Assembly (NCBI RefSeq): GCF_965230805.1
Contig: NZ_OZ246019.1
Span: forward strand, 1 to 64,000
Direction of reading: 5' to 3'
DNA length: 64,000 nucleotides
DNA from: Marinifilum sp965230805
GTDB taxonomy: Bacteria > Bacteroidota > Bacteroidia > Bacteroidales > Marinifilaceae
In this document: piece by piece, positions 1 through 9,113 of the stretch
Layout: each line of letters starts with the position of its first letter
Numbering within the stretch: position 1 is the stretch's first letter
Translations under genes and position numbers: made by a program
Notes under the pieces: model-generated
Told to the model about the DNA's origin: nothing
What the model saw: only the letters and a program-made list of their open reading frames with translations
Databases searched by the model: none

Positions 1-890
1 CCACATTGTGTACAGGCCAAAGAATCCATATAGTTTTTCCAGCTTACATCTTGAACATCTTTCACTCCGAAGCGAGCCACTTCTTCATTTTCATCGTAAG
101 CAGCCTCAGGATCCAACATTAGTTTCACCTCTTTAGTAATACTCTCCAGATTAGGATATTTGGTCAATGGTTCCAAGTTTGCCAAAAAGACATTGGGAAC
201 CGAAAGAAATACGTGGAAATGTTTCGAGTAAGGCAAGTAGTTCGCAAAAACAAAGATCAATAATATATGTATCCACCAACCAGGTTCTTGTATCCATCCC
301 AAATTCATGTTAATAATATCCACCAAAACTGCCGACACAGGATAAACCCCTTCATATCCATTTGGATGGTTGCTAATATAACCAACATTAAAAGCCAAAA
401 GTGAAAGCATTAATAAACCAATAAAACCAAGTGCAATCTGTGCATCCCAATAGGATTTAGAAGACATTTCAACACCGGAAAATCTTTTGATTCGCAGAAT
501 GCTTCTTCTTAAGCTAAATGCTTTGATAAACACAATGATTAATAAAGCAAATACATCTCCCGATCCCATTACAACATCATAAAACCATCCTGTGAAGGCA
601 AAGGATCGTTCCAATCCAAAAGCTCCATCAATCACGATCTCAATACTTCCCAAAGTAATCACCAAAAAACCCCAAAAAACCAAAGCATGCATTAAACCAA
701 TTACAGGTTTCCGGAAGATTTTGGTCTGTCCGAAAGCCACATCCAAGGTATGCGAAATTCTAGCTCCTATGTTGTTAATCGGATACGAAGGCTTGGTCAA
801 TTTAAAGAAAGCCCACAATCGTTTCACACTAAAGGAAAAAATACCCAAAGTGATCGCTAGCGATATGATGAAGAGGATCTGTTTGGTCAT
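1..890 (-). CDS. Membrane-bound (Fe-S) oxidoreductase, HdrD/NarI-like (partial)
   Basis: Open frame read from an ATG at 890 down to base 1, where the window cuts it, so about 296 N-terminal residues are visible. The protein starts with a membrane segment (residues about 3-25) and has four more hydrophobic helices, in the pattern of the NarI/HdrE-like cytochrome b-type domain. The last visible residues (ACTQCG) begin a 4Fe-4S CxxCGxC motif, so a ferredoxin and CCG domain should follow outside the window. It sits directly downstream of etfBA. In Bacteroidota such proteins near Etf are thought to pass electrons from reduced Etf to the quinone pool; that role is inferred from family and position. 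Confidence 0.8.
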   Translation of the reverse strand, partial: MTKQILFIISLAITLGIFSFSVKRLWAFFKLTKPSYPINNIGARISHTLDVAFGQTKIFRKPVIGLMHALVFWGFLVITLGSIEIVIDGAFGLERSFAFTGWFYDVVMGSGDVFALLIIVFIKAFSLRRSILRIKRFSGVEMSSKSYWDAQIALGFIGLLMLSLLAFNVGYISNHPNGYEGVYPVSAVLVDIINMNLGWIQEPGWWIHILLIFVFANYLPYSKHFHVFLSVPNVFLANLEPLTKYPNLESITKEVKLMLDPEAAYDENEEVARFGVKDVQDVSWKNYMDSLACTQC

Positions 891-981
891 TGTTTTAGAT
901 TTATAGTATGTATATACAATTTAATTATTCCATAATTTAATACTATCGCACATCAAGAAGTCTTCTGTCTTGAAACTTAGG

Positions 982-1950
982 CTATGATTTTGAGTTCTTG
1001 AATGCCTCTGTCAATCTCGGTAGTACATCCATTACATCTCCTACAATTCCATAATCGGCCACACCAAATATTGGTGCTTCGGGATCGGTATTAATCGCAA
1101 CAATACACTTGCTTCTGCTAATACCAGCCACATGCTGAATTGCACCTGATATACCTGCTGCAATGTAAAGCTTAGGAGCAATTACTTTTCCTGTTTGTCC
1201 AACATGTTCTTCATGTCCACGCCAACCTTCATCAGAAACTGGACGAGAACAGGCTGTTGCCGCTCCCAGCACCTCTGCTAACTCTTCAACAGGCCCCCAA
1301 TTTTCTGGACTTCGCATTCCTCTTCCTGCTGCCACAACCAAATCTGCATCAGATAAAATTATTTTATCCTTTTGCTCTTCTTCCTCAATCACCTGTATTT
1401 TAAAAAGGCTGGCATCCACCTCAGGAGTAAATTCCTCAATGCTTACATCCACTTGATTTTCGACTAAACCAAAACAGTTCTTGGCAATGGTTAACACCTT
1501 CTTTTCAGAATCAATTTGAACATGACCGAATGCTTTTCCTGAGAATACCCTCTTCTTAACAACAAACGGATCCAAGTCAATTGGCAATTCCTGAACAGCA
1601 GCAACCATTCCGGCTTTCATTTGCACCGACACTCTGGGTGCAATTGCTTTTCCACTATTGTTATCACTCATAACAATCACACTGGCAGATTCCTTATCGG
1701 CAAGTTGCGAAATCACCTTTGCGTAGGCACGACTTGTAAGGACATTAAATTGTGCATCATTCAAGGCAATCACTCTATCTGCTCCATATTTCCCCAATGT
1801 TTTTAATTCATCATAGGAAACTTCCCCAATGGAAAGTACAATTAAATTTGTATATAGTTTATTGGCTAATTCTTTTGTATATGATACCAACTCATAAGTG
1901 GAATTCTTGAATTTTCCATTCCAATTTTTGGCAAATGCAATTACAGACAT
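982..1950 (-). CDS. etfA: Electron transfer flavoprotein subunit alpha
   Basis: 322 aa, the usual EtfA length. The C-terminal FAD domain is clear: GRGMRSPENWGPVEELA, then ACSRPVSDEGW, then GQTGKVIAPKLYIAAGISG and a block ending in NTDPEAPIFGVADYG. These are the conserved FAD-binding segments of EtfA. It forms a heterodimer with EtfB (upstream gene, about 110 bp away) and accepts electrons from acyl-CoA dehydrogenase, two genes upstream. The membrane Fe-S protein downstream is the likely next acceptor. Cytoplasmic. Confidence 0.97.
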   Translation of the reverse strand: MSVIAFAKNWNGKFKNSTYELVSYTKELANKLYTNLIVLSIGEVSYDELKTLGKYGADRVIALNDAQFNVLTSRAYAKVISQLADKESASVIVMSDNNSGKAIAPRVSVQMKAGMVAAVQELPIDLDPFVVKKRVFSGKAFGHVQIDSEKKVLTIAKNCFGLVENQVDVSIEEFTPEVDASLFKIQVIEEEEQKDKIILSDADLVVAAGRGMRSPENWGPVEELAEVLGAATACSRPVSDEGWRGHEEHVGQTGKVIAPKLYIAAGISGAIQHVAGISRSKCIVAINTDPEAPIFGVADYGIVGDVMDVLPRLTEAFKNSKS

Positions 1951-2058
1951 AGTCTAACTTTTTAAATTATTAGTATTTAGGTACGAGCTAATAAATGATT
2001 TAAGCATACTACTCATTCCTATTTTTTAAAAACTACAACAGGTCAAATAAATCTAGTA

Positions 2059-2808
2059 TTAAAGCACTTTAGCTTCATTCTTTAATAGGTCAACCAGTTG
2101 CTCAGCTAATTCTGATTCAATCATTTTACATGCTCCTTTTTCTTCGGGCAATACGAACTTAACAGATTTTGTAAGTACATCTATTTCAGAAGCCGCCTTT
2201 ACCTCTAAAGGCTTTTTGCGAGCCGTCATTATTCCCCTCATCGAAGGAATGCGTGGTTCTGTAGCTATTCCTTTCTGCACTACGGCAACAAAAGGTGTTT
2301 CGGTTTTCAGAACTTGTTTTCCACCCGGAATTGCCCTGCAAACTTGAATATCATCATCATCAAAATTCACTGAGGTAACCGAAGAAATCCCCGGATAATC
2401 CATAAATTCTGCAATCATAGAGCCAACCGAAGAACCATTGTAGTCGCTCGATTCAATGCCAGTAAATACAACATCAAAAGGGCTCTCTTTTAGAAATTCT
2501 GCAATTTGACCAGCTACATGGTAGGCATCAGCAGGACTGGCATCAATCCTTACCGCTTTATCAGCTCCTATGGCCAGAGCTTTTCTTAGCGTAGCATCTG
2601 CACCCGATCCTCCTACATGAATTACACAAATTTCATTCACCGAATTTCCTGCATCTTCCTTTAGTTCCATAGCACGAGTTAAAGCCAACTCATCCCAAGG
2701 ATTAATGATCCACTGTACACCCGAATCATCAAATAAGCTGTCACCCTCCTTAAATTTAACTTTTGTAGTTGTATCTGGAACATTACTTATACATACTAAT
2801 ATTTTCAT
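2059..2808 (-). CDS. etfB: Electron transfer flavoprotein subunit beta
   Basis: 249 aa, full length for EtfB. The N-terminus (MKILVCISNVPDTTTKVKF) and the segments ALAIGADKAVRID and VFTGIESSDYNG match the AMP-binding beta subunit. It pairs with EtfA. From the sequence I cannot tell whether this Etf is the ordinary or the electron-bifurcating type; the presence of an HdrD/NarI-like membrane protein downstream favours transfer to quinone over ferredoxin reduction. Confidence 0.97.
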   Translation of the reverse strand: MKILVCISNVPDTTTKVKFKEGDSLFDDSGVQWIINPWDELALTRAMELKEDAGNSVNEICVIHVGGSGADATLRKALAIGADKAVRIDASPADAYHVAGQIAEFLKESPFDVVFTGIESSDYNGSSVGSMIAEFMDYPGISSVTSVNFDDDDIQVCRAIPGGKQVLKTETPFVAVVQKGIATEPRIPSMRGIMTARKKPLEVKAASEIDVLTKSVKFVLPEEKGACKMIESELAEQLVDLLKNEAKVL

Positions 2809-2897
2809 AAGCGTTTGTTTAAAGTATATGATACCGAGTCTATGGTATAATTGATATAAATCTTCGGTATATCATTATAAGTTACAATTATTAATAT

Positions 2898-4037
2898 TCA
2901 ATCTATCAATCCTCTGGAAATCACAATTTTTTGTATTTCAGAAGTTCCTTCATAAATCTGCGTAAGCTTTGCATCACGCATTAACCTTTCTACATGGTAT
3001 TCTTTCACATATCCATATCCACCATGAATTTGAACCGCCTCTGTGCTTACTTTCATTGCGGTTTCAGCGGCATAAAGCTTAGCCATTGCACTTGCATGAC
3101 CATATGGTTTTTCTTGATCTTTTAACCAAGCTGCTTTTAAGCAGAAAAATCGAGCCGCTTCAATCTCTGTGGCCATATCAGCCAATTTAAAAGCAATGGC
3201 CTGATGGTTTATAATTTCTTTTCCGAATGCTTTTCTTTCCTGAGCATATTTCAAAGCCAATTCGTAGGCTCCCGAAGCAATTCCCAGTGCCTGAGATGCG
3301 ATACCTATTCTTCCTCCCTCGAGTGATTTCATTGCGAATTTAAATCCGAAACCTTCTTCTCCCAGCAAATTCTCCTTAGGCACTTTTACATTATTGAACA
3401 TTACCGAATGTGTGTCGGAAGCACGCATTCCCATTTTATTTTCATGAGGTCCTACCGAAATCCCTTCCGAAACAGCATCCACGATTAGTGCATTAATTCC
3501 CCTGTGTTTTAATTCTGGTTTTGTTTGAGCAATTACTATATAGGTAGAAGCCGATTTTCCACTGGTAATCCAATTCTTTGTTCCGTTCAGTATGAAATGA
3601 TCCCCCATATCAACAGCAGTTGTGCGTTGAGATGTAGCATCAGATCCCGCTTCAGGTTCAGATAATAGGAAAGCACCAATCTTCTCTCCACGAGCCATTG
3701 GTTTTAGATATTTTTGCTTTTGTTTCTCAGTTCCATATTTTTCAACACCCCAACACACCAAGGAATTATTCACCGACATAATTACGGATACTGACGAGTC
3801 GATTTTAGAGATTTCTTCCATGGCCAATACGTATGATATGGTATCCATTCCTCCTCCATCATAATCAACGCCTACAAGCATTCCCAGAAAACCAAGTTCT
3901 CCAAGCTTTTTAACTTGTTCTGTTGGATAGATAGCTTTTTCATCTCGTTCAATAACACCTGGTAATAATTCTCTCTGAGCAAAATCGCGAGCTGCATCTC
4001 GAATCATCAATTGTTCTTCGGTGAATTCAAAATTCAT
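2898..4037 (-). CDS. Acyl-CoA dehydrogenase (short-chain/butyryl-CoA type)
   Basis: 379 aa, the length of bacterial butyryl-CoA and short-chain acyl-CoA dehydrogenases. Visible family features are LSEPEAGSDA and NGTKNWITSG in the FAD-binding middle domain, and the C-terminal QIYEGTSEIQ segment, whose Glu (YEGT) is the catalytic base in the short-chain enzymes. It catalyses acyl-CoA to trans-2-enoyl-CoA (or the reverse) with electrons passing to EtfAB, encoded next. Chain-length preference cannot be read from sequence alone. Confidence 0.93.
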   Translation of the reverse strand: MNFEFTEEQLMIRDAARDFAQRELLPGVIERDEKAIYPTEQVKKLGELGFLGMLVGVDYDGGGMDTISYVLAMEEISKIDSSVSVIMSVNNSLVCWGVEKYGTEKQKQKYLKPMARGEKIGAFLLSEPEAGSDATSQRTTAVDMGDHFILNGTKNWITSGKSASTYIVIAQTKPELKHRGINALIVDAVSEGISVGPHENKMGMRASDTHSVMFNNVKVPKENLLGEEGFGFKFAMKSLEGGRIGIASQALGIASGAYELALKYAQERKAFGKEIINHQAIAFKLADMATEIEAARFFCLKAAWLKDQEKPYGHASAMAKLYAAETAMKVSTEAVQIHGGYGYVKEYHVERLMRDAKLTQIYEGTSEIQKIVISRGLID

Positions 4038-4131
4038 ATCGTTTATTTTTAGGTGTGATAAATAGGCTAACAGTATTTAGCCACTAGCCTGTTTTATTAT
4101 TATATTCTACTTCATTTTTATCCTTTTAATC

Positions 4132-5376
4132 CTATTCCGCTCTCTTGTATACAATAGCCACAAGAGATTTATCATCTCCTCCCATATTTACTGTCATCCC
4201 ATAAGGTCTGTCTTCTTTCATTTCAATTTGAGCATCACCAGCATTGCCTGTCAATTGTTCCCAAATGGTAACCGCCTGATGAACTCCTGTGGCACCCGTT
4301 GGGTGTCCCCAACCAATTAGTCCTCCGGTTGTATTAAATGGCACCTTACCACATCTTGAAGTGTGACCTTCCAATACAAAATCAACGCCCTTGCCTTCAT
4401 CTGCTAAACCGATGGCTTCGACTCCCATGATACCAGCAATAGAGAAACAATCATGCACTTCAACAGTTCTAATCTGATCAACCGTAATTTCAGCCATATC
4501 CATTGCCTTGGATGCAGCTGCTTTCATGGTTGTTAGGCATGTCATATTTTCTGGTTCTTGAGTAATATCGGCAGCAGCCTGACCAATGCCCACTACTTCA
4601 ATCGCATCTTTTAAATCAATTCCAACTTTCTTCAAACCTTCTTCGGATACAATCGCAATGGCTGATGCACCATCCGAAACTTTTGAACAATCAGAATAAT
4701 TCAAATGATTGACAAACTTTTTCGGATTCAAAGGCATCTTAGCAGTTCCTTCCAAATCTTTGTTCGTATTGTGGAATTCCTGGGCTGTTTCACACAAGCG
4801 GGCATTTTCTATGGCGTTGCAATACCATTTTGCCATTGCCTCTCGAGTCTTCTCTTTTCCAAACTTTTCGTAATAAGCTCCTGCACGATTACTAAATACG
4901 CCCGGAAAGAAATAAGCATGACCTTCTTTTCTGGTCTTCATCCAGCCTGCACCTGCCAACACATCTGCACCATACATTGCTTTCATGGTATTCTGAACCT
5001 CAAAACCAATTGCTAATACAACATCGGCTGTCTCTGCTAAAATCGATTTTATTCCACTTGTCAAAGCCAGTCCTCCGGAAGCACAAGCACCTTCAACACT
5101 TATGGCTGGTTTATACTTCAAACCTTCATCAATCATCGGTAAAAATGCTGGCAAATTGGCCTGTTTGTTAAATCGAGATGACATAAAGTTGCCAATCACA
5201 CCTTCATCAACATTTTCTGCACCACCAATCATTTTCAGCGCAGCCTGCCCTGCTTCCTTGATGTAATGTTCCATATCAGGGCGAGGCTTTTTAGGGTGAA
5301 ACTCTTTTCGGCCAGTTCCCATTGAAATCGTGTTGTAACCAGCTACCATATATACTTTTTTGCGTAAAGCTTTCAT
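4132..5376 (-). CDS. Thiolase (acetyl-CoA acetyltransferase, SCP2-like)
   Basis: 414 aa. The acylated cysteine lies in VEGACASGG near residue 97, the HDCFS segment near residue 308 and GGLIGWGHPTGATG near residue 355 supply the usual catalytic His residues. The pattern HDCFSIAGI and GGLIGWGHP is that of SCP-x/SCP2-type thiolases rather than the FadA/AtoB type. It cleaves 3-ketoacyl-CoA or condenses acetyl-CoA, and lies between the dehydrogenase genes of the same minus-strand operon. Confidence 0.92.
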   Translation of the reverse strand: MKALRKKVYMVAGYNTISMGTGRKEFHPKKPRPDMEHYIKEAGQAALKMIGGAENVDEGVIGNFMSSRFNKQANLPAFLPMIDEGLKYKPAISVEGACASGGLALTSGIKSILAETADVVLAIGFEVQNTMKAMYGADVLAGAGWMKTRKEGHAYFFPGVFSNRAGAYYEKFGKEKTREAMAKWYCNAIENARLCETAQEFHNTNKDLEGTAKMPLNPKKFVNHLNYSDCSKVSDGASAIAIVSEEGLKKVGIDLKDAIEVVGIGQAAADITQEPENMTCLTTMKAAASKAMDMAEITVDQIRTVEVHDCFSIAGIMGVEAIGLADEGKGVDFVLEGHTSRCGKVPFNTTGGLIGWGHPTGATGVHQAVTIWEQLTGNAGDAQIEMKEDRPYGMTVNMGGDDKSLVAIVYKRAE

Positions 5377-5521
5377 ATCTTTTAAATATTAGATTTAAGA
5401 TAATAGAAACATATTTGAATCTCTTATCTCGAATCCATTGTTAAATGTTTTGTTGTTTTAGTTTGTGTATAGATACCTGAGCCTGATCTGTGTTCATAAA
5501 TCTGGCATCTAATACCTACTT

Positions 5522-6850
5522 TTAAAAATAATCGTTAATTGGTCCGTAAGCGTGGAAAAATCCTGTTTCTAATACTGTATTTACATCCGCTGCAGATTCT
5601 GCCACATGGGTATCAACCAACATCTGACCTATTGCTTTTGAATTTTTCCCATAATCTTTGGCAAGGTTTGCTCCCACACTATCAATCGCATGCAATTCCT
5701 TAAAGAACTTCAACAAATAATCAGCTTTATTTTTATCTCGAACAATGGTCTTCCAATAAATCTTAAGGGTTGGCAATTCACCAAGTTTCGCCGCACAATC
5801 CATTTCTATATCTTCTTTAGAAACATATTTTTCCAGGTCAAAATCATATACATGGGTAATTCTTCCTTTCTGATATTTGAAGATACCATCTTTCTGAGAT
5901 CCATCGGCATACTGTCCTCCTTTTATCTCCTTGTCGAACAGCTGATTTAAAACATCGTGCGAAAGCAATTCATTAGGGAATGATGGCTGCATACTATTCA
6001 AAATAAACTTGGTCACATCAACACCAACGTAATCTATCAACTGGAAAATCCCCATGGGTCGAACCAGTAGATCTCTACTAATGGTATCAATTATGAAGAA
6101 AGCTTTTGCCCAACCTTCTGTTTCGGCTAGTTTCTCAGCCTGATTCAATGCATACAAAGCATCACGCATAAAATGGCCGTTGCCTATAAAGCCGGCAACA
6201 TCCTTAGATGGTACGATAATTTTACGCATCGATTTGGCCAATGCAATTGCAAAATCATTCAACTCATTCCCAGTGTTGTCGCACTTTATAATTTCGAGTA
6301 GTTTCTGAATTACCGGAGGATTATAGAAATGATATCCAAGGATATTTCCATTCAAGCCAGCTTCTTTTTCAATTTCACCAATTGGAATAGAAGAAGTATT
6401 GGTCAGGAACCAGGCGCTTGGATTGTTTTGTTTGATTTGAGAGAATAATTTCACTTTTAAGGATTTATCCTCCTTTATTGCCTCAAAAATCAGCTTGGAC
6501 TCATAAGTTGTTTCAATTCTTGTGGAAGTTTGGATCATTGCCATAACATCTGTTACAAACTGTTGAATCACCTCCTCATTATCCACAAGTTTTTCATTGT
6601 CAGCATACCACTCTCGCAGTTCAACTATGTTTTTCTCAGCATGTTTTTCCAATTGAGATCTAACATAGCCCAACAAATTAAGCAATGCAGGTTGAGATAC
6701 ATCTATTGCGTTTAATACAAAATCTTCCTTTGATTTTTGACCAATTTTAAGCCTGGCAATTTCGAATAAAAGCAATACTAGAATTCCGCTACCCATTTTC
6801 CCTGCAGCTCCTAATACACTGACATTTTTCATTTTAGGGACTAAATCCAT
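5522..6850 (-). CDS. 3-hydroxyacyl-CoA dehydrogenase family protein
   Basis: 442 aa. An N-terminal Rossmann fold (VSVLGAAGKMGSG) is followed by the family segments TNTSSIPIGEIE, LGYHFYNPP and VPSKDVAGFIGNGH, which place the catalytic His in GYHFYNPP. It is longer than FadB2/Hbd enzymes (about 280 aa) because of an insertion after the Rossmann strands and a longer C-terminal helical part. It has no crotonase domain; that activity is the separate downstream-encoded-first gene at 6984-7757. A start at 6832 (MKNVSVLG) is equally possible and fits the beginning of the Rossmann strand better. Confidence 0.88.
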   Translation of the reverse strand: MDLVPKMKNVSVLGAAGKMGSGILVLLLFEIARLKIGQKSKEDFVLNAIDVSQPALLNLLGYVRSQLEKHAEKNIVELREWYADNEKLVDNEEVIQQFVTDVMAMIQTSTRIETTYESKLIFEAIKEDKSLKVKLFSQIKQNNPSAWFLTNTSSIPIGEIEKEAGLNGNILGYHFYNPPVIQKLLEIIKCDNTGNELNDFAIALAKSMRKIIVPSKDVAGFIGNGHFMRDALYALNQAEKLAETEGWAKAFFIIDTISRDLLVRPMGIFQLIDYVGVDVTKFILNSMQPSFPNELLSHDVLNQLFDKEIKGGQYADGSQKDGIFKYQKGRITHVYDFDLEKYVSKEDIEMDCAAKLGELPTLKIYWKTIVRDKNKADYLLKFFKELHAIDSVGANLAKDYGKNSKAIGQMLVDTHVAESAADVNTVLETGFFHAYGPINDYF

Positions 6851-6983
6851 ATGTTTATTGTTTTATTTAAGATATCTAATCTGTTCGTGATATAATTCAC
6901 CCAATTGAGTCAACTGCTAAAACCCATCATCACAACCTACAAATCGCCAGTTTATGCGATAAGTTTCCTCACAAAAATAAATG

Positions 6984-7757
6984 TTACCAATTTGGTTTGC
7001 GCTTCTCAAGAAAGGCTTTAACTCCTTCTATGCGTTCTTTTTGATCCTCCTTAAATAATCGGCCAAATTCTTTGGATTCCATTTTACCAGCATTCTTACT
7101 AGTCATCTCCAATCCTTCGCGAACCATTACTTTAACCAAACGTAAGGCATTAGGACTTTTCTTTGCTATCTTTTTTGCCAAAAGAATGGAATCTTCCAAT
7201 ACCGATTCTGATTCCGACAATTTCTGAACTATGCCAAGATTGTAAGCTTCCTGAGCAGTAATTCCTTCTCCGAGCATCATTAAATACATAGCATTTCCGG
7301 CTCCTACCAATCGTGGCAAACGCTGCGTGCCATTAAAACCAGGAATTAATCCAAGATTTACCTCAGGCAATCCCAAACGAGCTTTTTCGCTAGCCACTCT
7401 TATGTCACACGCCAAAGCCAATTCTAATCCTCCCCCAAGGGAAAATCCATTAATAGCAGCAATAACAGGAATATCTAGATTTGCGATTAAATCGAATACT
7501 AGCTTTCCTGTTTCAGAAAAGTCATAGGCATTTTGAGGAGTATACGCTTGCATGGCTTTAATATCAGCACCAGCAATAAATGCTTTTCCTTCTCCAGTTA
7601 TAATTAACACCCTAATATTCTTCACATCCTCGCTTTTTAGGTAGCAAGTCAATTCCTTAAATACGTCTTCATTTAAAGCGTTTAAGGCTTTAGGGCGATC
7701 AAGAGATAAAATTCCGATTCCATCTCTCTTTTCAAATTTTAGATATTTGTACATCAT
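6984..7757 (-). CDS. Enoyl-CoA hydratase/isomerase (crotonase family)
   Basis: About 258 aa from the preferred start; a longer frame begins at 7781, but family N-termini fit MYKYLKFEKRDGIG better. The oxyanion-hole segments IAGADIKAM and SLGGGLELALACD and the catalytic Glu segment LGLPEVNLGLIPG are all present. It hydrates 2-enoyl-CoA to 3-hydroxyacyl-CoA. It is the first gene of the run of acyl-CoA genes ending at the Etf and Fe-S membrane genes, all co-oriented with gaps of about 90-145 bp. Confidence 0.93.
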   Translation of the reverse strand: MMYKYLKFEKRDGIGILSLDRPKALNALNEDVFKELTCYLKSEDVKNIRVLIITGEGKAFIAGADIKAMQAYTPQNAYDFSETGKLVFDLIANLDIPVIAAINGFSLGGGLELALACDIRVASEKARLGLPEVNLGLIPGFNGTQRLPRLVGAGNAMYLMMLGEGITAQEAYNLGIVQKLSESESVLEDSILLAKKIAKKSPNALRLVKVMVREGLEMTSKNAGKMESKEFGRLFKEDQKERIEGVKAFLEKRKPNW

Positions 7758-7781
7758 AGGTGTGAGTAAGACTTTTTTCAT

Positions 7782-8089
7782 CTACATATCTAAATATAAC
7801 AAAAACTCTTAATACACGAAAGGCAATTTATCATGCAATCAATCAATTAAGGTACAGTGCATAGATTGACAGGCTTTTAGAATACAGATAAAATTTAAAA
7901 AGACCTGCAATTCTGCAATTAAAAATTGACAATAAAAAAACCCGATTCAAGTTTGAACCGGGGTGCATATAATAAGCTTATTCTTTTAGAAGCTTGAAGA
8001 AAAGATTGTAGAAAGTTTTTAATTAAGTGTTACAGTCAATACTTAATTGGCTATTATCAATTTTTAACTTTAAACACCTTCAATTTTAC
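7782..8089. other. Intergenic region between yebC and the acyl-CoA operon
   Basis: About 300 bp without a gene. It holds the yebC terminator hairpin (7934-7963) and A/T-rich sequence that must include the promoter of the acyl-CoA operon. On the minus strand, TATATTTA about 20 bp above 7781 is a 7-of-8 match to the Bacteroidota -7 element. Nothing else was recognised. Confidence 0.5.
7934..7963 (-). terminator. Rho-independent terminator of yebC
   Basis: Read on the minus strand, a 10-bp stem (CCCGGTTCAA paired with TTGAATCGGG, one G-T wobble) with a 2-nt loop is followed directly by seven T. It lies about 130 bp beyond the yebC stop codon. Confidence 0.8.
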
Positions 8090-8797
8090 TTATGCCATAT
8101 TGTGATATACGTTCTGCACATCATCATTATCTTCTAATTTTTCCAATAATTTTTCAACATCAGCAACTTGTTCTTCTGATAGTTCTTTGGTATCCATTGG
8201 AATTCTTTCGAATCCAGAAGAAATAACAGTCATGTCATTTTCTTCCAAATAAGATTGAATTTTTCCAAAATCAGCAAAACCACCATAAAGCATAATGCCA
8301 TCTTCTTCGGCAAACACTTCATCAACACCAAGATCAATCATCTCCAATTCTAATTCCTCCACATCGTGATTGGCATTTTCAATTTTGAAATGGCATTTGT
8401 GTTCGAACATAAACTCAACACTACCAGCAGTACCTAAACTCCCTTTACATTTGTTAAAATAGGAACGAACGTCGGCAACAGTTCGGGTGTGATTATCGGT
8501 TGCCGTTTCAACAAGAATAGCAATACCATGCGGAGCATATCCTTCGTAAACAATCTCTTTAAAATCTTTCTGCTCCTTTGAAGAAGCCTTTTTGATGGCA
8601 CGCTCAACATTATCTTTAGGCATGTTGGCAGCCTTAGCATTTTGAATAACCGCACGCAAACGAGCATTTGATGTTGGATCAGGACCACCTTCTTTAACTG
8701 CAATAACAATATCTTTCCCTATTCGGGTAAAGGCTTTGGCCATCTTATCCCAACGCTTCATTTTACGCGCTTTTCTAAATTCGAATGCTCTTCCCAT
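8090..8797 (-). CDS. yebC: YebC/PmpR family protein (TACO1-like)
   Basis: 235 aa, the family length. The N-terminal segment MGRAFEFRKARKMKRWDKMA, the RAVIQNAKAANMPKDNVERA helix and YEGYAPHGIAILVE are conserved YebC signatures. Members were described as DNA-binding regulators and more recently as factors that relieve ribosome stalling; this sequence alone cannot decide between these. It is a single-gene unit with its own promoter-like element and terminator. Confidence 0.95.
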   Translation of the reverse strand: MGRAFEFRKARKMKRWDKMAKAFTRIGKDIVIAVKEGGPDPTSNARLRAVIQNAKAANMPKDNVERAIKKASSKEQKDFKEIVYEGYAPHGIAILVETATDNHTRTVADVRSYFNKCKGSLGTAGSVEFMFEHKCHFKIENANHDVEELELEMIDLGVDEVFAEEDGIMLYGGFADFGKIQSYLEENDMTVISSGFERIPMDTKELSEEQVADVEKLLEKLEDNDDVQNVYHNMA

Positions 8798-8820
8798 AAT
8801 TTATGTATAAAATTTTTCCG

Positions 8821-8828
8821 CAAAAATA
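8821..8828 (-). promoter_or_regulatory. yebC: Candidate -7 element of yebC promoter
   Basis: On the minus strand reads TATTTTTG, a perfect TAnnTTTG match, 24 bp upstream of the yebC start. No convincing -33 TTG at normal spacing was seen. Confidence 0.4.
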
Positions 8829-9113
8829 ACATATGTGATTCAATCTGTGAAACGAATGCATGATTTTTATTGGTTAAATCAATTAAAAAAAGATTTTAAC
8901 TATTTGTTTTTAGTCATTAGTTTATAAATTATAGCATTGTTGTTTCTAAAAGCTATTAGCCTGCTTAAGCGACATCATTTCATTCAAATTAATATGCATT
9001 CAATAAGATTTTAAGCGGGAAATTAACACTTAACTGAGATTGCTAATTGTTTGCAGGTGTAAATGTTTATCTTAGCCATGACAATTCAATCATTAGATAA
9101 TAAACCTAATCAT
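8829..9113. other. Divergent intergenic region yebC / metallopeptidase
   Basis: A/T-rich spacer between two divergent genes. It must carry the peptidase promoter, but no clear -7 element was found for it. An in-frame extension of the peptidase back to 9063 lies inside it and is judged untranslated. Confidence 0.4.

Noticed and set aside
592..906. 104-codon plus-strand frame at the left edge
   Set aside because: Antisense to the NarI-like membrane domain whose frame runs off the window edge.
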